From NCBI GenBank assembly GCA_964638865.1, contig CAZXBG010000023.1, positions 1 to 33,922 on the forward strand: a stretch of 33,922 nt of DNA. The letters are read 5' to 3'. Shown one piece after another: positions 17,380 through 25,030 of this stretch; within the stretch, counting starts at the first letter, position 1; every line of letters starts with the position of its first letter. Both the position numbers and the translations under genes were made by a program. Source of the stretch: UBA7236 sp964638865. Its GTDB lineage: Bacteria > Bacteroidota > Bacteroidia > Chitinophagales > BACL12. Below the pieces are notes generated by a model that did not search any database, had not been told where the DNA came from, and saw nothing but the letters and a program-made list of their open reading frames with translations.

Positions 17380-18069
17380 TTAAACTAATTCTTTTGCTAA
17401 TGGTTTTGTACAGAAAAACCAGTCGTGACAGGTCATTCCATTTTTCGACTCCATACGTTCCTTGGCTACTCCGCAGGAACCTGCCGGAGGAACTATTACA
17501 TCATCACCAGGCATCCAATCAGCAGGTGTTGCAATGCTGTATTTATCAGCAGTTTGCATTGCGATGAGTGCTCTTTTTAATTCGTCAAAATTTCTGCCTA
17601 ATGAAAGCGGATAATAAATAATTGCTCGGATCATTCCCTTGGGGTCAATAAAAAATACTGCTCTTACAGCCTTGGTTGAACTTTCACCAGGTTGTATCAT
17701 GCCATATTTTTTTGCAACTTGCATTGTAATATCCTCAATCAATGGAAAATTAACTTCCATATTTTTCATGCCCTTATATTCGATCTTTTCTTTTATTGTT
17801 CGCAGCCATGCAATATGACTGAAAAGTCCATCAATGGATAGTCCAACTAATTGACAGTTAAGTGCATTGAATTCAGCTTCTCTTTTGGCGAAGGTCATAA
17901 ACTCTGAGGTGCAAACCGGTGTAAAATCGGCAGGGTGACTAAATAAAATAACCCATTTCCCTTCATAATCGCCAGGAAAATTAATATCGCCCTGTGTGGT
18001 TACCGCTTTAAATTCGGGAGCTTTATCTCCAATTCGTGGCATTGCCAGTACTTGATCAATTGTGTCCAT
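17380..18069 (-). CDS. Peroxiredoxin of the archaeal/Prx6-like type with resolving cysteines
   Basis: 229-aa peroxiredoxin with the peroxidatic Cys53 in HPADFTPVCTSEF. Beyond the standard Prx6-like fold, the C-terminus carries CHDWFFC (Cys214 and Cys220). This matches the CxDWWFC tail of thioredoxin-dependent peroxiredoxins such as that of Aeropyrum pernix, so it probably works as a 2-Cys enzyme reduced by the operon's thioredoxin. An extra Cys199 lies just before. It removes peroxides and possibly persulfides in the cytoplasm. It has 10-base and 20-base gaps to rhodanese genes on both sides. Confidence 0.93.
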   Translation of the reverse strand: MDTIDQVLAMPRIGDKAPEFKAVTTQGDINFPGDYEGKWVILFSHPADFTPVCTSEFMTFAKREAEFNALNCQLVGLSIDGLFSHIAWLRTIKEKIEYKGMKNMEVNFPLIEDITMQVAKKYGMIQPGESSTKAVRAVFFIDPKGMIRAIIYYPLSLGRNFDELKRALIAMQTADKYSIATPADWMPGDDVIVPPAGSCGVAKERMESKNGMTCHDWFFCTKPLAKELV

Positions 18070-18079
18070 AATAAAAATT

Positions 18080-18364
18080 TTATATTGTTTGTGAAAAGTA
18101 ATAATTTACATCTAACCAGGAACCACCATTATAACATTCAATCCCTATTTGGGAAAGGTACGTTTGCGCCTGACCGCTTCGGTTGCCCGAAGCGCAGCAC
18201 AAAACAATTGGTGTTTTTAGTGCTTTTAATTCCAACGCTCTCATAGGGATTTCCTGTAAAGGGATATTAATGGACGCGGGTACATTTCCACCCATGAATT
18301 CTGTTGGCGTGCGCACGTCAATAATGGTTGCTTGTTTTTCTTTGATTATGTTTTCGATATTCAT
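18080..18364 (-). CDS. Cytoplasmic single-domain rhodanese
   Basis: 94-aa rhodanese with no signal peptide. It has IIDVRTPTEFMGGNVPASINIP and the active loop CASGNRS with Cys57 (Cys56 beside it), ending in NGGSWLDV. Likely a sulfane sulfur carrier in the persulfide pathway of this operon. The 87-base gap before it is the largest inside the operon, so an internal promoter is possible. An AT-rich stretch without a clear consensus fills that gap. Confidence 0.92.
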   Translation of the reverse strand: MNIENIIKEKQATIIDVRTPTEFMGGNVPASINIPLQEIPMRALELKALKTPIVLCCASGNRSGQAQTYLSQIGIECYNGGSWLDVNYYFSQTI

Positions 18365-18451
18365 TTTGATTTGTTTTTATGTTTATTTTTATTTTTTAAA
18401 TTTTTCGAAAGGTATATTTCTAAATATTTGTTTGATTGTTCAATTTTAATT

Positions 18452-20059
18452 TCAACGATTTAAATTGATCTTTTGGGTTGTTTTTTCGTGCGGTGTTTCT
18501 ATTGTTATTATATAAATGGAATTTTTAAGTTGATTGTCTGCGGTATAAATAAGCCGATTTTCGCCCGGGGGCATTGCACTTATCGTTTGTGTTTTAATTA
18601 GGTTTCCATCAAGATCACTCACCACAAACGCAACATCAGATTTTTCCATAAGACTAAATTTTATAACAAATTTTCCATCACTTGGATTTGGGAATACTTG
18701 CATTTGAAGTGAACCTGCATTCCGGACATTCAATTGGTCTATATCAACAGCATTATTTTTCAAAACATAAACTTTGTACAAGGTTGTATTTGCAAAACTT
18801 TGAATGCCAGTATTTGTAAAGAATATATTTTCTTGACTACTGTTGATTCCTCCAAAAATATACCCGATAAGTGTTGTGTCTTCCGTTAATTCGTCAAATT
18901 TTATTACATTATTATTATACACTGGTATGTTTTCTACGAGTATCAACTCCGCACTACTTCCTATTAGATCAGGCATTTCAATGGGCATTTTAAATTCCGT
19001 CATTAATCCACTACCATTTCGTGTAACACGTGCAATAGTTTTTACAAAGGGCACATTATCATCCTGGATCAATAATCCACCACTCTCATAAAATTGTGAA
19101 ATCCCACCAAAAAACACCGAATGCATACTATTTTCAGATGCGCTATAAAGTGGTAGAACTGCACAATGGTAATGGTTGTAATATTGTGAAAAAGTATCAT
19201 TAACTGTATACCCGTTGCTGTCGATATTCACGCAATTTAAATATGGTAAATCAACATCTTGCTGAAAAACGCCGGAAAATGCTGTAATACCTTCTTCTCC
19301 ATTAGGCATTATTTGTGGAATAATATTAAGATCTCTTCGATGCAAATTTTCAGAATCTGTTATATCCGGTAAGTGTGTAATATTAATTTCTATTCCGTTA
19401 TCAGTTAATTTGAACATTCGGATCTCATTAGTATATTCCTGTGTAAAGGTGGGGTGATTCATAGGATTATAATTGCCATCAAATTTTTGTCCGCCAATTA
19501 AATACCATGTATCAAATATTTTGTCAAGACTTCCACCGGTAACGGCAAATTGTGGATCTGATATTTGTCGAAAACCTGAACTAAAGTCGGTACCATTCAT
19601 AATTGCTTTTATTACTAAAGGAACATTTATGGCTGTTAAAAAATTATACGTTATGTGATCCCCTGCTGCATTGTTATAACCATAACCACCTACACAATAC
19701 AGCATACTATCCTGCTGGAAATATTCCATATTTGTTGAACCCAGTTGATCCTGAATGGATAAGGGTAAACTCAAAAGTGGTGCTTCCCAAAATTGACCTG
19801 TTTGAGGAGCAATAACGAGCAGATTTTTATTTTCACCTGCTACATCAAAGGAAGCAAATGGTTGTCTTTTATGCAATCCATCAATTCTACCTCCAACAAT
19901 CAGCCATTTATCTTCGAATTGTCCATAAGCAAATGATTGAACTCCCGATATTCCAGAAATAATGAAGGGTTCCAAAAAGATATTAAAGCTTGAACTTTGT
20001 CCAAAACCACAAACAAAAAGAGAAGTAAATATAAGTGTTCCAAAAATAGTTTTTCTCAC
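18452..20059 (-). CDS. T9SS-secreted propeller/kelch-like protein
   Basis: 535-aa secreted protein. A GTG at 20059 is chosen as start because VRKTIFGTLIFTSLFVCGFG is a clear signal peptide; an ATG at 20119 would give a charged, non-signal extension overlapping the previous gene. The middle holds several 'xxWLIVGGxxxG' units (DKWLIVGGRIDG, MLYCVGGYGY, DTWYLIGGQKFDG and GYIFGGINSS), as in kelch-type propellers. The last 80 residues (VFPNPSDGKFVIKF onwards, ending KTTQKINLNR) are a T9SS type A sorting domain, so the protein crosses the outer membrane. It starts 7 bases after the DUF6132 gene. Ligand or activity unknown; an extracellular protein inside a sulfur operon is unexpected. Confidence 0.85.
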   Translation of the reverse strand: MRKTIFGTLIFTSLFVCGFGQSSSFNIFLEPFIISGISGVQSFAYGQFEDKWLIVGGRIDGLHKRQPFASFDVAGENKNLLVIAPQTGQFWEAPLLSLPLSIQDQLGSTNMEYFQQDSMLYCVGGYGYNNAAGDHITYNFLTAINVPLVIKAIMNGTDFSSGFRQISDPQFAVTGGSLDKIFDTWYLIGGQKFDGNYNPMNHPTFTQEYTNEIRMFKLTDNGIEINITHLPDITDSENLHRRDLNIIPQIMPNGEEGITAFSGVFQQDVDLPYLNCVNIDSNGYTVNDTFSQYYNHYHCAVLPLYSASENSMHSVFFGGISQFYESGGLLIQDDNVPFVKTIARVTRNGSGLMTEFKMPIEMPDLIGSSAELILVENIPVYNNNVIKFDELTEDTTLIGYIFGGINSSQENIFFTNTGIQSFANTTLYKVYVLKNNAVDIDQLNVRNAGSLQMQVFPNPSDGKFVIKFSLMEKSDVAFVVSDLDGNLIKTQTISAMPPGENRLIYTADNQLKNSIYIITIETPHEKTTQKINLNR

Positions 20060-20066
20060 GTTTAAA

Positions 20067-20273
20067 TTATTTTTTTGTTTCAGATTTATTTGTTTGAAAT
20101 AAATTAAAAAGTAATCCACCCATTAGAGCTCCGTATAAAGTACTGTTAAGCGGATTTGATGTTATAGAACAGGTTCCACTTGTGCATCCCACAAAATGAT
20201 AGTATGTATAACCTCCAATTGTACCGCCCAATATTCCAATAATTACAAGAATATTACTTTTTATAAAATTCAT
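20067..20273 (-). CDS. DUF6132 family small membrane protein
   Basis: 68-aa protein with two hydrophobic helices (about 6-26 and 44-60) and the conserved loop GCTSGTCSITSNP, with Cys30 and Cys35, followed by NSTLYGALMGG. These match the DUF6132 family, whose two cysteines suggest thiol or sulfur chemistry at the membrane (inference). Its ATG overlaps the dioxygenase stop by 4 bases (ATGA), so the two are translationally coupled. Confidence 0.85.
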   Translation of the reverse strand: MNFIKSNILVIIGILGGTIGGYTYYHFVGCTSGTCSITSNPLNSTLYGALMGGLLFNLFQTNKSETKK

Positions 20274-21625
20274 TTTTGAAATTGTTTAACTGCCTCACTT
20301 AGGTCAAATATTGTTGCGTTTCCATTTAATTTATATTTCAAAATACTGCTCCCTGCTGCACTGCGGTATCCCCCTGCACAATGTACAACTATTGGTTTAT
20401 TTAAAGGTATTTCTTCAGCTCGTTCACGAAGTTGATACAAGGGGATATTAATGGAATTCGTAAAGATTTTTTGTATTGTCACTTCTGATGGATTCCGGAT
20501 ATCAACTATTGTGAATGCATCTTCCTGATTCTTTAATTGTTCGGCATCGAAAACCGGCATAGAACTATCACCATAATCTGAGATAAAAGCTAATTCAATA
20601 TTTGATTCATATCCTATTTTCGCAATTCTGTTTGTCAATTCAGTTAATACCTCATCATTTTCAGCAAGTAGATAAAATTTTTCATCAGGTCCAATAATGC
20701 TACCTAACCAAGTTTCGAATTTGGTGTCATTTGGAATATTTATCGCATTTTTTAAATGTGATTTTTTATAAGATAATTGCGGACGTGTGTCAACAACTAT
20801 GATATTATGATCCAATGATTTTGCACAATTTTGGCATGTAACAGGTTCTCTTTTTGGTATGTTATTAATGCTTTCCTCAAAGGAGTTTGCACCTTTTTTG
20901 TTGAGTTCAACATCGTAGGTGAAATACTTAGGAATAAAGGGTTGATCTGCCAATAATTCTTTAATAAAATCATCTTCCGATATGTTTTTTAAACTCCAAT
21001 TATCCGATTTCTCAACACCAATAGTACTCGTTTTTTGATCACTCAATCCTTTGCCACACAAACTTCCTGCGCCATGTGCCGGATATACTAAAACATCATT
21101 AGGCAAAGTCATTAATTTATTGCGAAGCGTGTGAAACATTTGTTTTGCCAGTTCTGCTCTTGTGGCAGTTATGGCACCAGCTTTTTCTCTGAGATCCGGT
21201 CTGCCGCAATCACCGATAAACAAAGTATCTCCAGTAAATACTGCTATTTCAATTCCTTCTGAATTAATAACAACTATGCTAATACTATCAGGTGAATGTC
21301 CGGGAGTATTTAGGGATTTTAAAACAATATCTCCTAAAATAATTGCTTCTCCATCGTCAAAAGTTTGATGCGGATATTCGGCAGCGGCTAACTTGCTTAC
21401 ATAAATTGTTGCACCTGTTTTTTTGTGAATCTCAAGGTGACTGCTTATGAAATCGGCATGTGGATGGGTTTCAATAATAGTCGTAATTACGGATCCTTCC
21501 TTTTTTGCAAGATCGTAATACTGTTTAGGATCTCTGGAAGGATCAATAAGTGCAATTTCTCCCTTATCAATGATCGCATAGGAAAAATGTGCAAGGTTTT
21601 TATCTTCAAATTGTTTGATCACCAT
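20270..21625 (-). CDS. Persulfide dioxygenase-rhodanese fusion (CstB-like architecture)
   Basis: 451-aa cytoplasmic fusion. The N-terminal metallo-beta-lactamase domain (1-250) has the persulfide dioxygenase iron ligands: His54 (ETHPHAD), His110 (TPGHS) and Asp133 (TGDTLFIGDCGRPDL), with further metallo-beta-lactamase-fold residues His56, Asp58, His63 and His184. The His54 to His110 spacing of 56 equals that of human ETHE1. The middle rhodanese (about 270-355) has lost its active Cys (YLLAENDEV). The C-terminal rhodanese is intact, with Cys416 in VHCAGGYRS. This three-part order matches CstB, which oxidises low-molecular-weight persulfides to thiosulfate. It is the first gene of the long redox operon and overlaps the next gene by 4 bases. 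Confidence 0.92.
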   Translation of the reverse strand: MVIKQFEDKNLAHFSYAIIDKGEIALIDPSRDPKQYYDLAKKEGSVITTIIETHPHADFISSHLEIHKKTGATIYVSKLAAAEYPHQTFDDGEAIILGDIVLKSLNTPGHSPDSISIVVINSEGIEIAVFTGDTLFIGDCGRPDLREKAGAITATRAELAKQMFHTLRNKLMTLPNDVLVYPAHGAGSLCGKGLSDQKTSTIGVEKSDNWSLKNISEDDFIKELLADQPFIPKYFTYDVELNKKGANSFEESINNIPKREPVTCQNCAKSLDHNIIVVDTRPQLSYKKSHLKNAINIPNDTKFETWLGSIIGPDEKFYLLAENDEVLTELTNRIAKIGYESNIELAFISDYGDSSMPVFDAEQLKNQEDAFTIVDIRNPSEVTIQKIFTNSINIPLYQLRERAEEIPLNKPIVVHCAGGYRSAAGSSILKYKLNGNATIFDLSEAVKQFQK

Positions 21626-21680
21626 ATATTATATTTTGTTAATAATGCAAAATTCGGAATGATAATTTCCTTTTACGGAT

Positions 21681-21695
21681 ACATTTGTTACATAA
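21681..21695 (-). promoter_or_regulatory. Shared 15-base upstream motif, copy 1 (candidate operator)
   Basis: On the minus strand this reads TTATGTAACAAATGT and lies 55 bases before the persulfide dioxygenase start. It shares 13 of 15 bases, in the same orientation and at a similar distance, with the motif before the DUF2892 gene. It overlaps the palindrome GTTACATAAC (21687-21696). A Crp/Fnr regulator encoded 1.4 kb away is a natural candidate for binding (inference). Confidence 0.4.
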
Positions 21696-21767
21696 CCACA
21701 ATTTGTAATTTATGTTTTTAGTAGGCTGATAAATTCCTCCTCAGCGCTTTTGTATTACTAAAACCAT

Positions 21768-21977
21768 TTATTTTACTTGTTTTTTCCTCGTAGAAATACC
21801 AAAAGGCCAATATAAAGGACAAAAACTCATAAAACTTGTTAGGATTAATATTCCTGCTACAATTAATAAAATAATTGCGGTAATTCCGGTAATTTGGTTT
21901 GTAAAATAGAGAACTGCAACTACAATTGCGAGAAGTATTCTGATGACTTTGTCTGCTGAACCAACATTTGCTTTCAT
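21768..21977 (-). CDS. DUF2892 (YgaP-like) membrane protein
   Basis: 69-aa protein of the DUF2892 family. It begins MKANVGSADKVIRILLAIVV, has two membrane helices (about 11-27 and 31-50), and then the family motif SFCPLYWPFG with Cys53. The family forms the membrane domain of YgaP and often lies beside rhodanese or persulfide dioxygenase genes, as here. Function is unproven, but sulfur handling at the inner membrane is likely. A 142-base gap and its own upstream motif suggest its own promoter. Confidence 0.88.
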   Translation of the reverse strand: MKANVGSADKVIRILLAIVVAVLYFTNQITGITAIILLIVAGILILTSFMSFCPLYWPFGISTRKKQVK

Positions 21978-22039
21978 ATTTATAATTTTAAGTTTTAATT
22001 ATAAAGCAAAGTTGGAGCGAAATCAACCATCCTACAGTG

Positions 22040-22054
22040 ACTTTTGTTACTTAA
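22040..22054 (-). promoter_or_regulatory. Shared 15-base upstream motif, copy 2 (candidate operator)
   Basis: The minus strand reads TTAAGTAACAAAAGT, 62 bases before the DUF2892 start. It differs from copy 1 only at two A/T positions. It also forms part of TTAC-N5-GTAA (22047-22059), a dyad of the type bound by Crp/Fnr dimers. No further copies were noticed elsewhere in intergenic DNA. Confidence 0.4.
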
Positions 22055-22159
22055 GGTAAAAAAAGTGTGAAATGGTAGTAAAATAAACTGCGAATCCGAG
22101 TGAAATGTCTAAAAAAGGTGCAGGGAGAAATAAAGAAATGAAAATAAGTTCATCTTAGT

Positions 22160-22336
22160 TTATTTTGTAGAACTTAATTTTTGATCCAATTCCTCTATCT
22201 TATCCTGTATATCTAAAAGTTTTTCATAAATTATTAATTCTATTAAGTTTTTATCAGTAAGTGCCGGCTGAGTTTCAGTTCGGAATAATTCTAACTTTTG
22301 GTCGAATTCTGTTTTTGCTTTGGAATGATTTTTCAT
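22160..22336 (-). CDS. Small charged coiled-coil protein
   Basis: Not recognised. The ATG at 22336 gives 58 aa: MKNHSKAKTEFDQKLELF, then an acidic and basic helix ending IQDKIEELDQKLSS that looks like a short coiled coil. An in-frame TTG further upstream (22375) would add a hydrophobic leader that looks accidental. It lies between the catalase relic and the DUF2892 gene on the same strand. It may be a real small gene, or the reading frame may be chance. Confidence 0.45.
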   Translation of the reverse strand: MKNHSKAKTEFDQKLELFRTETQPALTDKNLIELIIYEKLLDIQDKIEELDQKLSSTK

Positions 22337-22459
22337 TTTATAAATATAAAGGATTAAAAAATTTTGTGTTATCAAAAATGCAGATACTGATGGTACCGAT
22401 ATTGTAAATGATTTATAGCAGGCTTCATTCTTTAAGATTGTTCTGCTTCATTGTGAAAT

Positions 22460-22930
22460 TTAACGCGCATGTATCGTACTATTTTCTTCTATGGCAACAC
22501 CTAATCCTTGAGCAATCGTCATGCCCGGTTGAAAATCGGCATGGAAAAAATGGCATACATGGGGATTAATGATTTCGTTTCTCTTTTCTTGCGATTTACT
22601 GCTCAAATCGCCTACTATATTTCGGATCAAATTCTTTCTCAATAGGTCATTCAAAGTTTTTTGGAAAAATAAAGCAGGTTGCGTCTAATGGTCATTATCA
22701 TTGTAATTGCGATTGAGCCAGTCGGCAATATTTGAATCAAGTTCCATTGGTGGTTCTTTATTATTTTCATCTGCAATGATATTATTAAAACTATTGGGAC
22801 GATAATTTGGATCGGCACCTCCATTATTATTGATTTGCATCTTGCCATGATGTTGGTAATTAGCAACAAGGTTTGGGCAACTATTTACCGATATGTGTTC
22901 ATAATTTGCCTGAATGGGAAACAATTCGGC
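22460..22930 (-). pseudogene. Catalase C-terminal relic
   Basis: Read in one frame, this stretch matches only the end of a monofunctional haem catalase. It has ELFPIQANYEHISVN, NYQHHGKMQINNNGG, DPNYRPNSFN and EPPMEL, then a stop, then TQPALFF, and finally NLIRNIVGDL and GMTIAQGLGV. The TAG at 22685-22687 replaces the Tyr expected in the DHYxQP motif. The first two thirds of the enzyme are absent, including the catalytic His and Asn. The segment that should hold the haem-ligand Tyr (RLFxYxDTxxxRxG) is shortened to a few residues. An in-frame TAG (22931-22933) closes the frame upstream. It is clearly non-functional as a catalase. It lies just downstream of the Crp/Fnr gene. Confidence 0.85.
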
Positions 22931-23028
22931 CTAATTGAGGTATTAAAAGAAACTATTCGAGCTGTTATTCCCGAAGAGGTGAAAAACAACATAAAGTGAA
23001 TGTGCCGGAAATTAAATTACATTTTAAA

Positions 23029-23652
23029 TTATTGTAATAGTTCTATTTTATTTCTGCCAAGCGTTACTATGCCCTGTACCTCCATTTGTTTAAGCAGCCT
23101 GGAAACCACTACCCTTGCAGTACCTAATTCGTTTGCCAATTGTTCATGTGTTACAAAGATCGTTTGACTTTTAGCAAGTGCACATTTCTTTTTAATAAAA
23201 TCTAATAGACGTACATCCATCTTTTTAAATGCAACTGCTTTTACCACTTCCAATAATTCTTCAAATCTTTTGTGATATAGTCGAAAGATATAGTCGAGCC
23301 ATTCGGGATATTCCTTTATAAGAATACTAACTTTCTCGATAGGAATAAATAATATTTCTGTTTCCTCTTCTACAATTGCATTTACTTTGCTGGTCTCGTG
23401 GTGAATGCCGCCTAAAAAGGACATAATACAACTTTCACCGGATGTGATATAATATAACAATATCTCACGGCCCTCTTCATCTGTTCGCATTACCCTAATA
23501 CTGCCATAGGTAACGATAGGAATCGCTTTTATATAGGCGTTTTCATTTAATATAATATCGCCTTCTTTAAAGGTTTTGGAGAATCCATAACCTAGTAACA
23601 CCTCTTTCATAGGACCTGTTATGTTCATTTCGGGTAATTTGTTTTGTTGCAT
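23029..23652 (-). CDS. Crp/Fnr-family transcriptional regulator
   Basis: 207-aa regulator. The N-terminal cyclic-nucleotide-binding-like domain (about 20-130) has FKEGDIILNEN, YGSIRVMRTDEEGREI, LLYYITSGES and CIMSFLGG. A long dimer helix (about 120-145) follows. The C-terminal winged helix (about 150-207) has THEQLANELGTARVVVSRLL as helix-turn-helix. It lacks the N-terminal cysteine cluster of classic Fnr, so it is not an obvious iron-sulfur sensor. The effector is unknown; Bacteroidota members of this type often respond to redox or nitrosative stress. Its place between two redox gene blocks suggests it controls them. Confidence 0.9.
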   Translation of the reverse strand: MQQNKLPEMNITGPMKEVLLGYGFSKTFKEGDIILNENAYIKAIPIVTYGSIRVMRTDEEGREILLYYITSGESCIMSFLGGIHHETSKVNAIVEEETEILFIPIEKVSILIKEYPEWLDYIFRLYHKRFEELLEVVKAVAFKKMDVRLLDFIKKKCALAKSQTIFVTHEQLANELGTARVVVSRLLKQMEVQGIVTLGRNKIELLQ

Positions 23653-23749
23653 AATGCAAATTTACAAATTGCTGTATATTTAAATTGAAAGTATTAAAAT
23701 TCCCAAAAAGACAGCCATTCTTAAATCAGTATAAAATTGATAACCGTAT

Positions 23750-24133
23750 TTAACCTGCACTATAATGGTTCCTTACAAATGCTTCCATTTCATGAGTGGT
23801 CATTTTCTCTGATTGTTTAAGTTCAAATTTTATTTTTTCAAAGCGATGATCTGCCTTTAGTATGTTGTGTAATTCAGATTTTGCATTTGTAGGGCCAAAT
23901 AATAACACATTATCGTAATTTAAAATTATACTGGCAAGTTTTTTGTAAAAAACTGCATGTTTGTTTTGCTCTTTATTGTGCATATGCGATTCTCCTTTTG
24001 TTAATACCTCTTCTTTATCCTGTTTCGTAAATTCGGATTCCAAAGTCTGTAATTTCCGCGCATCATCGGTATATTCCAAAGTATGCGCACTCGCATGATC
24101 CATCCAAATACCTGCTTTTTTAATTTCTTTCAT
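23750..24133 (-). CDS. baeRF-like (eRF1 domain) stress protein
   Basis: 127-aa protein. The start (KAGIWMDHASAHTLEY), the middle (FYKKLASIILNYDNVLLFGPTNAKSEL) and the end (MTTHEMEAFVRNHY) match the release-factor-like family called baeRF, also annotated as 'translational machinery' or 'host attachment' protein. The fold is that of the eRF1 peptidyl-tRNA-side domain; the function in bacteria is not settled, with ribosome rescue or stress protection proposed. It lies in a stress gene block upstream of the Crp/Fnr gene, with a 97-base gap between them. Confidence 0.65.
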   Translation of the reverse strand: MKEIKKAGIWMDHASAHTLEYTDDARKLQTLESEFTKQDKEEVLTKGESHMHNKEQNKHAVFYKKLASIILNYDNVLLFGPTNAKSELHNILKADHRFEKIKFELKQSEKMTTHEMEAFVRNHYSAG

Positions 24134-24203
24134 TTAGTTTTTCTTTTAAAATGGTTCCTGTATTAAAAGTTTATCCTTTATTTATTTCGAAATTCCTATT
24201 GTG

Positions 24204-24500
24204 CTAAATATTTTTCAGAAATTTGAAATGTAGTTCCGGTAATTTAGGTGTGTTTGTCGTTTGCCAGAAACAGAAGCGCGTTTGCAATTTCCTCAAATGG
24301 TTTAGAATGATTGGATTTAAATATAACTTGTCGATCGTAACAATTCGAGAATCTTCCAGTCCATGCAATTTGCTGTCAAACATTGGCAATAATAATGGTG
24401 TTTCATGGCACTCTTCTAAACTCATAATTACTTTTGACCCGCAGTTATGTATGCATATAATGTTATTATTGGTGGCAAAGGAAAGTGCTTTTAATTTCAA
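24204..24500 (-). CDS. Hypothetical protein, uncertain
   Basis: No family recognised. The open frame from TTG (24500) gives 98 aa; from the first ATG (24425) it gives 73 aa starting MSLEECHETPLL. It has several Cys (CIHNC), aromatic residues near the end (RFCFWQTT), and no signal peptide or clear domain. It fits the same-strand run between the PA2169-type gene (21-base gap) and the baeRF-like gene (70-base gap). An overlapping plus-strand frame of similar length exists, so coding is not assured. It could also be the remains of a degraded gene, as seen elsewhere in this window. Confidence 0.4.
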   Translation of the reverse strand: MKLKALSFATNNNIICIHNCGSKVIMSLEECHETPLLLPMFDSKLHGLEDSRIVTIDKLYLNPIILNHLRKLQTRFCFWQTTNTPKLPELHFKFLKNI

Positions 24501-24521
24501 TACTTTTTTATACTTTATAGT

Positions 24522-24974
24522 TTATATAACATTTTGACATATATTTTTTATTTTATCGTGATCCTTCCTTATGTAAGTATGTTGAATATTGATCATCGTA
24601 TATTGAAAGAGCGTGACATCTTTTTCATTTTGATTGAGTATTTTGGTGTAAGTTTTCACCGCTGCGTTATCTCCTATTTCGCAATTGGCGAGTATAGTGT
24701 TTCGGTCTTTTCCATTCAATGCCGATTTTAAATCCATCCAAACATTAAAGAATTTTCCAGTTAGAATTGAACTTCCAATTGCGGCCGCTCCCATTTTGTT
24801 TATTTCAGCCATAAGGTCTATTTTACATTTTTTACTGGTTTCAATAAAATCTTCAAATAAACGTTTTAGATCATATTCCTCTGTTGCCTCTAATGCAATT
24901 TGATATCCGGCAATTCGATCGTTATTAATCCCGATAAGTGTATTTAGCACCAAAATTGAAGACATTTTATTCAT
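24522..24974 (-). CDS. PA2169-type four-helix-bundle protein (DUF2383)
   Basis: 150-aa all-helical protein. LNTLIGINNDRIAGYQIALE at the start, DLKRLFEDFIETSKKC, and CEIGDNAAVKTYTKIL match the DUF2383/PA2169 family of ferritin-like four-helix bundles. These are usually stress-linked; the function is unknown, and metal or thiol chemistry is possible. It follows the FAD/Rieske oxidoreductase gene by 56 bases. A second ATG three codons inside could also be the start. Confidence 0.82.
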   Translation of the reverse strand: MNKMSSILVLNTLIGINNDRIAGYQIALEATEEYDLKRLFEDFIETSKKCKIDLMAEINKMGAAAIGSSILTGKFFNVWMDLKSALNGKDRNTILANCEIGDNAAVKTYTKILNQNEKDVTLFQYTMINIQHTYIRKDHDKIKNICQNVI

Positions 24975-25030
24975 AATAATTTATTTAATTAGATATAATT
25001 AGTGATTTATAATTCAGTATAAACATTTTT

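Noticed and set aside
22651..22869. 72-aa minus-strand frame overlapping the catalase relic
   Set aside because: It is in a different frame from the recognisable catalase peptides and has an Ile-rich random look.
24223..24537. 104-aa plus-strand open frame opposite the uncertain 24204-24500 frame
   Set aside because: It faces against the whole gene block, runs antisense into the PA2169-type gene and has no recognisable motif.
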